Source: Sedimentisphaerales bacterium (lineage in GTDB: Bacteria; Planctomycetota; Phycisphaerae; Sedimentisphaerales; Anaerobacaceae). From it: a DNA stretch of 64,000 bases. Location of the stretch: NCBI GenBank assembly GCA_016930645.1, contig JAFGGH010000083.1, positions 1 to 64,000 on the forward strand, given 5' to 3'. Positions 8,455 through 17,838 of this stretch are shown piece by piece; position 1 is the stretch's first letter, and each line of letters opens with the position of its first letter. The position numbers and the translations under genes were made by a program. The notes under the pieces are model-generated. The model saw only the letters and a program-made list of their open reading frames with translations, made no database searches and was not told where the DNA came from.

Positions 8455-9213
8455 TTATTTTAGCATACTTGCGGCCTGACTGTCCACCAGCCAAGTTATT
8501 TTGTTAAGTACCGGCCAAAGAGTGTGTATTGGAAACCTGCATTCATCCGGTTCTGAGGTGAGGACTTCTTTTAAGATTTTGGCTTTTTCATGTCCGCTGA
8601 CAAGTACGGCAAGGTGGCTGGCATTGCAGAGTACCGGATGGGTGAGAGTGATGCGCGTTACCTCGTTTTCGAGTGTATAGACAACACAGGCAAGGTCTTC
8701 GGTATCGAAGGGAGCGTAGCTATTCGGAAATAATGAACCGGTGTGGCCGTCAGCACCCATACCGAGCACAATCAAGTCGAACTGGGGGAGTTGATTTTTG
8801 GGAATATCAAAGACCTGGCGAATTTTAGTTTCATAATTATGGGCGGCCTGGCTGGAATCGAGTAATTCAGTTGGTATTCTGTGTACGTTTTCTTTTGGTA
8901 TTGGTACATTTGTAAGAAAAGTGTCCATCGCCAGCTTATAATTACTTAATGGTGATTCCTGTGGGACATAACGTTCATCGACCCAGAAAAGCTGCACTTT
9001 GTTCCATGGGATGTCATTTGAGTGTTCTTTTTGCCCAAGTAATTCATAGAAACGTTTAGGACTATGTCCGCCTGAGATAGCAGCGAAGAAAACACCTTTT
9101 TGTGCGACGGCGTTATTGGCGTATTCGGCGAAGAACTTTACACTGCGTTGAGCCAGGGATTCAAGGTCATTGGCAATTTCAACGTTTGGTTTGTTTTGTG
9201 CCATGGTTTCCAT
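8455..9213 (-). CDS. pgl: 6-phosphogluconolactonase
   Basis: 'AISGGHSPKRFYELL', 'WNKVQLFWVDERYVP', 'LGMGADGHTGSLFPN' signatures. Confidence 0.94.
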   Translation of the reverse strand: METMAQNKPNVEIANDLESLAQRSVKFFAEYANNAVAQKGVFFAAISGGHSPKRFYELLGQKEHSNDIPWNKVQLFWVDERYVPQESPLSNYKLAMDTFLTNVPIPKENVHRIPTELLDSSQAAHNYETKIRQVFDIPKNQLPQFDLIVLGMGADGHTGSLFPNSYAPFDTEDLACVVYTLENEVTRITLTHPVLCNASHLAVLVSGHEKAKILKEVLTSEPDECRFPIHTLWPVLNKITWLVDSQAASMLK

Positions 9214-9355
9214 ACCTTAAACCGTCCTTTCCCAGTATTAACTGTAGAAGCATTATCCATTATTTAATTCTGGTTTTCCAGAAAAATTTTTTCTTTTTTA
9301 AATATTACGTTAATCTTATCAGTGAGTTCTAAGAAAAAAGCTCCTAAGGCCAGCT

Positions 9356-12300
9356 TTAATAAGCATTTAGCTGGTTTGTTTTTTTTGTAAAAAACTGTTT
9401 GATGTCTTCGATAATCATATAGAGTGAAGGCACAAGCAGCAATGTAATCATAGTTGCGAATAACACACCGAAAGCGAGTGATATGGCCATAGGTATAAGG
9501 AACTGTGCCTGCAGGGATTTTTCGAGCATTATAGGTGTCAAGCCGAGGAATGTTGTTAAAGTAGTTAACATAATCGGTCTGAACCTTCGCGTTGCGCAGT
9601 CGCGAATTAGCTGATGACCAGCTATGCCCTGTTCACGTTCCCGGTTAATCAGGTCTATGAGAATAAGTGAGTCATTTACCACCACGCCTGCCAGAGCTAC
9701 CAGTCCGAACATCGAAAGAAAGCTAAGATTAAATCCCAGAGCTAAATGCCCTAATGTAGCGCCGACAATTCCAAATGGTATAGCGCTCATAACGATAATA
9801 GGCTGGACGTAACTTTTGAACTGCACAGCCAGCAGGGCGTAAATAGCCAGTAAGGCGATTGGAAAATTAACAAGGAGACTACCGAGAGATTCGTTTCGTT
9901 CTTTTCTTTCACCTCCGAAAGTATATGTAAGTCCCGGATATTTTTGCTGTAATTCGGGCAGAACATTTTTGATAAGGTCTTTGTTTATTTCCTCGGTCAG
10001 CTCAGTATTGGTGACATCTGCGGTTACGGCGATGATTCTTCGTTTATCGACCCTGCGTATCAAAGCGTATCCTCGGCCGTATTGGACTTCGGCGACGGCC
10101 TTGAATGGGATTTCAGTTCCATCGGGCAGGCGTATTCTCATGTTTTCGATGTCGGCGATGCTTTTACGCTGGTCTTTTGGATAGCGAACCATTACGCGAA
10201 TGTCGTCCCTGCCACGTTGAATTCGCTGGGCCTGTTCTCCGTAAAATCCCTGCCGCACCTGCCTGGCGAGGTCGCCGAGTGTAAGGCCGAGTACCCTGCC
10301 GGTATCTTTGATGTTTAATTTTAGTTCGGGCTTTCCTTCCTCGAAGCTGTCGGTAATGTCCGTGGTGCCGGAATATTCAGCTAAGATATTTTTTAACTCT
10401 TCCGATATCGTAAGCAGGGTATCGAATTTTGCGTGTGACAGCTCCACGTTAATAGGTTCACCGAGGCTGGCGATTTCGGAAATGAATTTTAATGAAGTTG
10501 CGCCGGGTATTTCGCCTACGATATCCCTCCATTGGTTCATCAGCTCTTTTATGGAGAGGCCTTCGGGTCTTTCTTCGCCGCCTAAAAATTCTACGTTTAC
10601 CTCAGCCAGATGTGACGCCCCTTCGGCTCCGGCTTCGATAGACATAGGACCTTGATTGCCGGTGGCGGGATGCGCACCGATTGTTATAGCTATATGTTTG
10701 ACAATAGATTTATCAGAAGGATATTTTTTGTCGTATTCCGAGCGGATTTGCTCGGCAGCATCGTAAATCTGTTGTGTGATTTGAGTGGTTTTTTCGACGG
10801 GTGTGCCGAGAGGCATTTTCAGCCAGGCTACCATATTGTCCGCTTCGACAGGGTCAAAAAAGCTGAACCCTATATATCCACCTTTAATCAGACCAAAGGT
10901 GAACAGTAAAATGGCCAATGCGGCAGAGAGAGTTATGTATCTGAATTTTACCACTGCTTCGACCCAGTTGGTAAATATGTTCTGGATGAAGAATTCGAGC
11001 TTGCCGCTTATCCAGATTCTCAGGTTGTCTATTGATTTGGTGATTATGTTGGATTTGATTTTTATCTTCGAGCTTAGATGTGCCGGCAGAATCAGCAAAG
11101 CCTCAATAAGGCTGATAAACAGAACGCTCGAAATGATAATCGGCAGGGCGACGAGAATTTTACCCCAGACGCCTTTAGTAAAGGCAAGAGGTACAAAAGC
11201 GAATATGGTAGTCAATACAGCCAGAATTACAGGGACAGCCATTTCTTTTACGCCTTTTATCGCAGCTTCCGTGGGGTCCATTCCCTGCTGGCGGTAGGTG
11301 AAGATGTTTTCGCCGACTACGATAGCGTCATCGACGACTATACCAAGGCAAACGATGAGCGAAAACAAACTCAGCATATTTATTGTAATGTCGAAGGCGG
11401 GCATCAGCCAAAACGCGCCGAGAAACGATATTGGGATTCCCATCGTTGTCCAGAATGCCAGCTTCAAATCCAGAAACAGGGCGAGGCAAATGAATACGAG
11501 AATGAGTCCGTATCTTGCGTTTTTTAGTAACAGGTTCATTCGGTCTTTGAGGATTTCAGATTGATCTTCCCACAAGTTAAGCTTTATGCCTTGGGGCAGC
11601 ACTTTTTGTTTTTCTTCGATGTACTTTTTTATAGTGTCTGTAATACTGATAACATCCTGGTCGCCGATTCGATAGACTTTTATATAGGCCGCTTTTTGGC
11701 CGTCGAAGATTGTATAAAGGTCGATATCCTCGAAGTCGTCTTTTACCGTTGCTATGTCACCCAGCCTGACCACAGTGCCGTCCGGACGAGTAAGTACGAC
11801 GATGTTCTCGAACTGGGGACCGTAGTATCGCTGGCCTTTAGTGCGAACGAGGATTTCACCGCCGGTGGTTTTAACCGAGCCTGCGGGAATGTCGAGAGAA
11901 GACTGGTTTACCACTTGTGCAACCCGGTCGAAAGTCAGTCCGTAACGTCTGAGGGTTTCCTCGGAAACTTCAATACTGATTTCATAGGGACGAATCCCCG
12001 CGACAGAAACGAGGCTGATATTGTCCATAGCGGTCAGGTCGTCCCGCATCTGGTCGGCGATTGTCTTTAGGGTCTTCTCTGAGGCGTTGCCGGAAACCAT
12101 TATGCTTATGACTTTGTTTCGAGTGGTCAGCTCGGTTATTTCAGGCTCTTCGGTCTCTTCGGGAAATGTGATTATGCGGTCAACTTCGGCTTTTATATCG
12201 TCGAGGACTTCCTTTGTGTCGGCGTATTCGTCCACCTCGACAAGGACGGTGCCGACTCCTTCGCCGCAGTATGATGTCATCTTCTTTATTCCGTCAACAC

Positions 12301-12538
12301 CGCCGATGGCTTCTTCGACGCGTTGTATTACACCATTTTCAACATCTTCAGGCGAGGCGCCCAGATAGGGCACGGTGACGGTTATCATGTCGATGCTAAG
12401 GTCGGGAAAGACCTCCATTGTGATGCTGAATAGGGACAGCAAGCCTGAAACCACGATAAACAGCATCAGCAGATTAGCGGCAACGTGGTTCGAGGCGAAC
12501 CAGCCGAGTAAACCTTTTTTGTCAATAGAGTCGGACAT
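9356..12538 (-). CDS. RND efflux transporter permease (AcrB/MdtBC/CzcA-type)
   Basis: 1060 aa, 'VFPDLSIDMITVTVPYLGASPEDVENGV', 'GIVVDDAIVVGENIF' and repeated RND TM architecture. Confidence 0.96.
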   Translation of the reverse strand: MSDSIDKKGLLGWFASNHVAANLLMLFIVVSGLLSLFSITMEVFPDLSIDMITVTVPYLGASPEDVENGVIQRVEEAIGGVDGIKKMTSYCGEGVGTVLVEVDEYADTKEVLDDIKAEVDRIITFPEETEEPEITELTTRNKVISIMVSGNASEKTLKTIADQMRDDLTAMDNISLVSVAGIRPYEISIEVSEETLRRYGLTFDRVAQVVNQSSLDIPAGSVKTTGGEILVRTKGQRYYGPQFENIVVLTRPDGTVVRLGDIATVKDDFEDIDLYTIFDGQKAAYIKVYRIGDQDVISITDTIKKYIEEKQKVLPQGIKLNLWEDQSEILKDRMNLLLKNARYGLILVFICLALFLDLKLAFWTTMGIPISFLGAFWLMPAFDITINMLSLFSLIVCLGIVVDDAIVVGENIFTYRQQGMDPTEAAIKGVKEMAVPVILAVLTTIFAFVPLAFTKGVWGKILVALPIIISSVLFISLIEALLILPAHLSSKIKIKSNIITKSIDNLRIWISGKLEFFIQNIFTNWVEAVVKFRYITLSAALAILLFTFGLIKGGYIGFSFFDPVEADNMVAWLKMPLGTPVEKTTQITQQIYDAAEQIRSEYDKKYPSDKSIVKHIAITIGAHPATGNQGPMSIEAGAEGASHLAEVNVEFLGGEERPEGLSIKELMNQWRDIVGEIPGATSLKFISEIASLGEPINVELSHAKFDTLLTISEELKNILAEYSGTTDITDSFEEGKPELKLNIKDTGRVLGLTLGDLARQVRQGFYGEQAQRIQRGRDDIRVMVRYPKDQRKSIADIENMRIRLPDGTEIPFKAVAEVQYGRGYALIRRVDKRRIIAVTADVTNTELTEEINKDLIKNVLPELQQKYPGLTYTFGGERKERNESLGSLLVNFPIALLAIYALLAVQFKSYVQPIIVMSAIPFGIVGATLGHLALGFNLSFLSMFGLVALAGVVVNDSLILIDLINREREQGIAGHQLIRDCATRRFRPIMLTTLTTFLGLTPIMLEKSLQAQFLIPMAISLAFGVLFATMITLLLVPSLYMIIEDIKQFFTKKTNQLNAY

Positions 12539-12542
12539 AAGT

Positions 12543-13727
12543 TTATTTGGAATCCTCGGGATTTTCGTCTTGACTTATTCTTACAGTCATACCGTCAACG
12601 ACGGCGTCGAGCGAACTGGTAATAATTAAATCACCATCGGTTAATGTGCTTGTGGTATATGCGAAATCTTTGTCGTCTCGAACTATGTTCAACGTTGTTA
12701 TATGCAGCTTATTATCATTAACAATCCATACTTCGTTTTTGTTATGCAGGGAATTCCTCGGGATGGCAAAAGCATTTTTCAGTATATCGCCCTGAATTTG
12801 TGTTTCCACAAATGTTCCAGGCAGCAATGTTGTTTCTGATTTAAACGGTTCAGGTACTTCGACAACGATGTAAACAAGCCTGCTTTTGGCGTCAACCTGT
12901 CCGACGGTTCGTTTAACGAAGCCTTTCCATGAGAGTTCCTTTCCGGCGAAATCGGCTTTAACAAGAACATCCGAGCCTTTGTCCTTACTGTATCCGTTTG
13001 TCGGGTCGGGGATGTCGAACCAGGCAAGGTCCTTATCTTCCAGCGGCACCTCGATTTCTATAGCGTCGATTCCATAAGCCCTTCCGATTGATTGGCCTGT
13101 AGTAACAAACTGACCAAGGTCTGCTGTTTCGGTCATTATTCTGGCGTCAACAGGCAGCTCAATGCTTGTCCTATCAAGATTTAGCTGCGCGGTAGCCAGC
13201 GATGCCTCGGCGGAATCGAGCAGGGCCTGTGCCTGTTTGATTTGCGGCTGGCGAAGAACAAGCGGCGAGCCTGGTTCTGTGCCTGGATGAAGCTGTTTCC
13301 ATTCTTCTATTGCTACCGCGGCTTCTGATTTTTCCAGTTCGAGTTTTACCTCGGCATCTGCTACGCCCGCCTCGGCCTGGCGGACCGCCAACTGATAATC
13401 ACGCGGGTCTATCCTTATAATCTGCTCACCAGCTTTTATGAAACCGCCTGCTTTGAATTCTCGATTGACTGAGACAATCTTGCCGGAGACCTGCGGTGCT
13501 ATTTCCACTTCTGTTTTTGCGCGGGCTGTGCCGTAACCCGTGACAGTCATTTGAATGTCCCGCTTTTGGAGTTGTGTTACCTCGACCAGCGGTGCGAGCT
13601 TCTGGGGTATGACCTTTTCAGGAGCTGGTTTCAGCAAAATGAATAAACCTGATATAATTGAGGTTGTCACCAGAATTATTACTATTATTAAAACTTGTTT
13701 ACTTATTTTTTTATTGCGCTGATTCAT
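12543..13727 (-). CDS. RND efflux periplasmic adaptor (membrane fusion protein)
   Basis: 'VTGYGTARAKTEVEIAPQVSGKIVSVNREFKAGGFIKAGEQIIRIDPRDY' lipoyl/hairpin pattern. Confidence 0.95.
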   Translation of the reverse strand: MNQRNKKISKQVLIIVIILVTTSIISGLFILLKPAPEKVIPQKLAPLVEVTQLQKRDIQMTVTGYGTARAKTEVEIAPQVSGKIVSVNREFKAGGFIKAGEQIIRIDPRDYQLAVRQAEAGVADAEVKLELEKSEAAVAIEEWKQLHPGTEPGSPLVLRQPQIKQAQALLDSAEASLATAQLNLDRTSIELPVDARIMTETADLGQFVTTGQSIGRAYGIDAIEIEVPLEDKDLAWFDIPDPTNGYSKDKGSDVLVKADFAGKELSWKGFVKRTVGQVDAKSRLVYIVVEVPEPFKSETTLLPGTFVETQIQGDILKNAFAIPRNSLHNKNEVWIVNDNKLHITTLNIVRDDKDFAYTTSTLTDGDLIITSSLDAVVDGMTVRISQDENPEDSK

Positions 13728-13744
13728 AATCTATCCTTCGTAAT

Positions 13745-15244
13745 TTACTTATGGAGAAACCAAAAGAAGTCGTTTTTTTGTTCTTTTGTTTTTTTGTCAT
13801 TTTTGTTGGTCTTGTTAATCTCATCATCTATTACCCAGTCGCCTCCTAAAGCGAGGAACAGATTTACCCTGTTAGTCCAGATTTGTCCTTTCAATAAAGC
13901 CAGTTCCTCCTCGGCGCCCCTGCGTCTTCTTTCGGATTCGAGTACAGTAAGTATGGTCTCGACACCTCTGCCGTAACGGTCGCGGGAAAGGTCTTCGGCG
14001 GCTTTTGCCTCGGCAAAGCGGAGTCGAACCTGCTCAAGCTGGATTTTGAGTTTCTGCTCGGTGACAAGGGCATCCTCGACTTCACGCAGGGCGATGAGTA
14101 TAGTCTGAGCATAATTGGCGGCTAATTCGGCGTATCTTGCCTTTGAAGAATCAATCGCGGCTTTTAGCTGGCCGCCTTTGAAAATCGGCTGGGCGAGGTT
14201 CATAACAAGTCCGTAAACCTCAGCTTCATGTCGGAAGATGTCTCTCAATGTACCGGCTGAGCCGCCGTAAGTGCCGGTAAGTGTCAAATCAGGATATAAT
14301 TGAGCAATGCTGACCCCGATTCGCTCATTTGATGATTTTAGTGACATTTCAGAAGCGATGATGTCCGGTCTGCGGTCAAGCAGTGAAGCGGGCAGGCCGA
14401 CAGGTATAGGCTGTAAATCGGGCAGGTCGGCTAAGGTGTCGGGCAGAGTCTGGCTGGAACCGGGTCTTCTGCCAAGCAAGACATCAAGCGAATGATGCGC
14501 AGTGGCAAGTGACAGTTCGATACTTGTCTGAGCTGATTGAGATGCCGCGAGGTTTTCTCTTGCCAGTCTTACATCGACCGGCCCGACTAAACCTTGCTTA
14601 TATCGACGCTCAACAATATCGAGAGTGCTTCGTCGGCTTTCGGTGTTAGCTTGAGCGATTTGGAGTCTTCTTGTAAGAGTGGCGATCTGGATTCTGGAAT
14701 TTATGACCGAAGCTATTACTGAATTTATAAGCGCATCCTGTGTTGCCTTTGAAGCGAGCATATCAGCCCAGGCTGCACGTTCGGCGTGTTTTAGCTTGCC
14801 GAACAAATCTAATACATAGGAAACTGAAAAATTCTGACTGTAAGTAGTTGTTAAGGCCGACATTCTTCCGGTGCCGAAGTCAAATGACGTTTTTCTCCTG
14901 TCGCGGCTCAGGCCGTAAGAAATTTCCGGCAGTTGTCTGCCTTTTGCTTCGGCGAGAATGGCCTGGGCCTGGAGAACTCTGGCCGCAGCGGCTTTTAAGT
15001 TGTAATTATTTTCAAGAGCTTTAGTAACGATTTCAGTTGTGGTATCGTCGGCGAATCTTTCCCACCAGTGATAATCGGCGTCAAGCTGGTTGACATCCTG
15101 TTTATGCCGGCCGGTGTTGTAAAACGCACCTTCATCGGCAGGGGTAGGGGGCCTTTGGTAATCCGGCCCGACCATGCAACCTGTCAGTGTTGCCGTAACA
15201 CAAAGAAGAAATCGGTAACAAATTGTTTTAACTGAATTTTTCAT
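13745..15244 (-). CDS. Outer membrane efflux lipoprotein (TolC/NodT/OprM family)
   Basis: 'TGCMVGPDYQRPPTP' lipobox start, duplicated efflux repeats, 'ERRRRGAEEELALLKGQIWTNRVNLFLALGGDW'. Confidence 0.95.
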   Translation of the reverse strand: MKNSVKTICYRFLLCVTATLTGCMVGPDYQRPPTPADEGAFYNTGRHKQDVNQLDADYHWWERFADDTTTEIVTKALENNYNLKAAAARVLQAQAILAEAKGRQLPEISYGLSRDRRKTSFDFGTGRMSALTTTYSQNFSVSYVLDLFGKLKHAERAAWADMLASKATQDALINSVIASVINSRIQIATLTRRLQIAQANTESRRSTLDIVERRYKQGLVGPVDVRLARENLAASQSAQTSIELSLATAHHSLDVLLGRRPGSSQTLPDTLADLPDLQPIPVGLPASLLDRRPDIIASEMSLKSSNERIGVSIAQLYPDLTLTGTYGGSAGTLRDIFRHEAEVYGLVMNLAQPIFKGGQLKAAIDSSKARYAELAANYAQTILIALREVEDALVTEQKLKIQLEQVRLRFAEAKAAEDLSRDRYGRGVETILTVLESERRRRGAEEELALLKGQIWTNRVNLFLALGGDWVIDDEINKTNKNDKKTKEQKNDFFWFLHK

Positions 15245-15898
15245 TTACTCCTTTGCCGCTTTTCGTATAGCATCCGATGCGAATTGTACTATGTGATTTA
15301 TTAAATCGTCCGGTGCCAGGTCGGGTGCTATATCGTGATAGAATTCGCCGAAAAGTAACGGATGAATTACCATCCCCTCCAGCGAAAAAACGCAAAGCAT
15401 CGCCTTTTGAGGTTTAAGCTTTGGGAATAAAACGAGAATCGCTTTTTGTATTTCCGTTAAAAAATCCTTTATTATTTCCAATTCCACAACTTCTTTTTTG
15501 AACTGTGGATTAAGGCTCTCACGAACGGTCAGCTTTAACATAGGCATTTGGCTGACTTTTTCAGAAGAATGTTCGAGCATCGGCCTGACAAGAGCTTCTG
15601 TGAGTTTCTCTATAGTCGGATTTTCCGAGCTCATTACCTTTTTAATGTTGTCTTTATGAAAGCCAAAAACCTGTTCGAGGTGGCGTTTGAACATAGCCTT
15701 GTAGAGAAGCTCCTTGTTGCCGAAATGATAATTTACAGCGGCTACGTTACAGCCAGCCTCGCTGGTTAAATCTCTTACACTGGTTGCGCTAAAACCTTTC
15801 TCGGAGAAGAGTTTTTCCGCTGCGTCGAGGAGCCGGTTTTCGACATCACATTTGCAACAGCCGTTTTTGACCTGATAACCAACATTTTCCGGGACCAT
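15245..15898 (-). CDS. TetR/AcrR-family regulator of the efflux operon
   Basis: 'ENRLLDAAEKLFSEKGFSATSVRDLTSEAGCNVAAVNYHFGNKELLYKAMF' HTH. Start reassigned to the ATG at 15898 (SD aaagga); the track start at 15991 would translate through the promoter/operator. Confidence 0.93.
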   Translation of the reverse strand: MVPENVGYQVKNGCCKCDVENRLLDAAEKLFSEKGFSATSVRDLTSEAGCNVAAVNYHFGNKELLYKAMFKRHLEQVFGFHKDNIKKVMSSENPTIEKLTEALVRPMLEHSSEKVSQMPMLKLTVRESLNPQFKKEVVELEIIKDFLTEIQKAILVLFPKLKPQKAMLCVFSLEGMVIHPLLFGEFYHDIAPDLAPDDLINHIVQFASDAIRKAAKE

Positions 15899-15915
15899 AA
15901 GCATCCTTTCAAATA

Positions 15916-15956
15916 CACGTTTCAAACAAAAGTATAAAACATTTGTTTGAAACGTG
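15916..15956. promoter_or_regulatory. TetR-type operator: 15 bp perfect inverted repeat CACGTTTCAAACAAA-N11-TTTGTTTGAAACGTG overlapping the operon promoter
   Basis: Arms 15916-15930 and 15942-15956. Minus-strand -35 TTGCAC (15954-15959) and -10 TATACT (15931-15936), spacing 17; the -10 sits in the palindrome centre. Confidence 0.92.
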
Positions 15957-16033
15957 CAAGTATTTTTACGTGATTTTTTCAAAAAGTGCAAATTTTTACC
16001 GCAGAGGCCGCAGAAAGCGCAGAGGTTTTAAAA

Positions 16034-16068
16034 TAAAAAAAAGGCCGGGGGTTAATCATTCCGGCCTT
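16034..16068 (-). terminator. Rho-independent terminator after the ECF module 1 genes
   Basis: AAGGCCGG (16041-16048) / CCGGCCTT (16061-16068), followed on the minus strand by a T tract. Confidence 0.8.
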
Positions 16069-16082
16069 ATTAGCATATCACT

Positions 16083-16122
16083 GGCATCTTGCCCGTGCCA
16101 ACATGGGCAGGATGCCCATGTT
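16083..16122. repeat. Nested inverted repeats (alternative hairpins)
   Basis: AACATGGGCA-GGA-TGCCCATGTT (16100-16122); the middle arm also pairs with ggcatcttgcccgtg (16083-16097). Confidence 0.85.
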
Positions 16123-16132
16123 ACATATGAGC

Positions 16133-17179
16133 TTATTTGTTGAAAGCTGATATATCCAGCTCTGTGTAGTCATCGGGTATATTCGGGATAAAGATGCTGT
16201 CATCAAATTCGGCACCCCATTCAATACTGCTTGTTTCGGATTTAGTGTGAACATCAGTAAAGTTCGTCAATGGGCCTTTTTTCATTATAAAATCAGCTTC
16301 AACTTTAATCGGTAGTTTTGTTTCGACATCTACCCAGAGCCGCCATGTATTATCGCCGATAGGGAACATTCCTTTGCTGACTTTCGCCATTTCGGCCATA
16401 GCTTTTGGATTTACGGTTTCGAAGCCTTCCGCCTTTCTGCCGTTAATTTCTTTTTGGCCGAGCCTGACGGGATTCGATTCCGATACTATCCATTCGACAT
16501 AACCTTTTGCATTGAAACCTTCCTGCAGCTCAAGGGCGGTATTATCAAGTGGAATGATAAAATATTTTTTAGGCGGATGCAGGACGGTAATAATCTGCTG
16601 CTTTTCCTTGAGAAGATAAACGGTTGTTATAAGGTTGCCGTTTTGGTCGTATTGCTCTTCGACGGCACCGTGTTCGGTAGAGACATATTTCTTCACATCG
16701 GTAATCATAAAAGGCTGGTCTTGCCCGACAACGGTAATAATGCGATTTTCACGCTGAATAATCTTGTCGAATTGTTTGACTTTTTCAACCACGTCAGCGA
16801 GGACGACCGACGTCGGTCCGACGAAGAGGCTGAATATAACCGCAGCTACGAGTATTACCGCTGCTGCGGTTGCGAGTTTTGTGATTTTACTGTTCATAAT
16901 TATTCTCCATATCTGTATGTGCCGGTAATCCCGGCGAGATTGTTTTAGTTTTTGGTTTTGCCGGCGGATAATTCTGTCAGCAACCTTGTTTTCCAGAGCT
17001 ACCTGTTTGAATTGCTCGCTGCTTTCTTTAAGGTTCGCTTGAAGCTCGTTTAGCTCATTAAGCTCAGCCTGGCAGCCGGTACATTTAGCCAGGTGCTCTT
17101 GAATTTGTTTTTCCTGATTATCTTCAAGAAGGCCTTCGGTGTATTCAACGAGTTTTTCTTTACATTCAGCGCAGTTCAT
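16133..17179 (-). CDS. Zinc-finger (zf-HC2) anti-sigma-like protein fused to a TM segment and an extracytoplasmic LolA/DUF-like sensor domain
   Basis: N-term 'MNCAECKEKLVEYTEGLLEDNQEKQIQEHLAKCTGC'; TM after 'WRIIMNSKITKLATAAAVILVAAVIFSLFVG'; 4 nt overlap with the upstream sigma gene. Confidence 0.82.
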   Translation of the reverse strand: MNCAECKEKLVEYTEGLLEDNQEKQIQEHLAKCTGCQAELNELNELQANLKESSEQFKQVALENKVADRIIRRQNQKLKQSRRDYRHIQIWRIIMNSKITKLATAAAVILVAAVIFSLFVGPTSVVLADVVEKVKQFDKIIQRENRIITVVGQDQPFMITDVKKYVSTEHGAVEEQYDQNGNLITTVYLLKEKQQIITVLHPPKKYFIIPLDNTALELQEGFNAKGYVEWIVSESNPVRLGQKEINGRKAEGFETVNPKAMAEMAKVSKGMFPIGDNTWRLWVDVETKLPIKVEADFIMKKGPLTNFTDVHTKSETSSIEWGAEFDDSIFIPNIPDDYTELDISAFNK

Positions 17180-17703
17180 TTTTGCACCTCATTATTTTGT
17201 TTCCGCAGAATTTCGCGTAGTTGTGAATAAGCCCTTGAGAGTGTTTTAGTAACCGTACCGAGACGCATATCAAGGATTTGAGCGATTTCCTTACAGGAAC
17301 GTCCTGCGTAAAACCTGAGCAGTATTACTTCCCTGTAGCCGGCCGGCAGCAGGGCGATTGCCTGTTCCATTTCGAAGTCTCCTGATGGTTCGGCCTCTGT
17401 TACTTGTAGAGTTTGAGGCTCAGGAATTGGTTTGAAGCGGCTTTTATTTCTGGTTTGCTCCTTGGCTACCCTGTCAGCAATACCTATAAGCCAGGAATTA
17501 AAGCTCTGATGCTTTTTCAGGTTGTTCAGGGCAAAATATGCCCGGACAAAGGTCTCCTGAGCTGCTTCTTCGGCGTCATTTTTGTTTCGGAGCTTACCTG
17601 CCAAATAGGCCGTTACAGGCCATTGATGCTTTATTACAAGATGCCGAAAATCATCGGGATGGCCGTCCAAACACCGCTCTATATGATATTTGTCGCTTTG
17701 CAC
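17176..17703 (-). CDS. ECF-type RNA polymerase sigma factor
   Basis: 'AEEAAQETFVRAYFALNNLKKHQSFNSWLIGIADR' (region 2) and 'LPAGYREVILLRFYAGRSCKEIAQILDMRLGTVTKTLSRAYSQLRE' (region 4). Confidence 0.93.
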   Translation of the reverse strand: MQSDKYHIERCLDGHPDDFRHLVIKHQWPVTAYLAGKLRNKNDAEEAAQETFVRAYFALNNLKKHQSFNSWLIGIADRVAKEQTRNKSRFKPIPEPQTLQVTEAEPSGDFEMEQAIALLPAGYREVILLRFYAGRSCKEIAQILDMRLGTVTKTLSRAYSQLREILRKQNNEVQK

Positions 17704-17783
17704 TTTTCTACCTCAAGAACAATAAGGAGAACCGGTTTCTCACTATATAGTGCAGTAAGCGGACATTTTGCGACAGAAAAAAT

Positions 17784-17815
17784 AAAAAAAGGCCGGTTTT
17801 GCTAAACCGGCCTTT
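17784..17815 (-). terminator. Rho-independent terminator after the ECF module 2 genes
   Basis: AAAGGCCGGTTT (17788-17799) tgct AAACCGGCCTTT (17804-17815) with a T tract on the minus strand. Confidence 0.85.
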
Positions 17816-17838
17816 AAGGATAATTATATCAACACCTC

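Noticed and set aside
9624-12629. Several plus-strand ORFs (60-170 aa) across the RND/MFP genes
   Set aside because: All lie antisense to clearly conserved efflux genes.
15899-15991. Longer N-terminus for the TetR protein given by the ORF track
   Set aside because: It would translate through the promoter and operator palindrome; the internal ATG at 15898 has a good SD.
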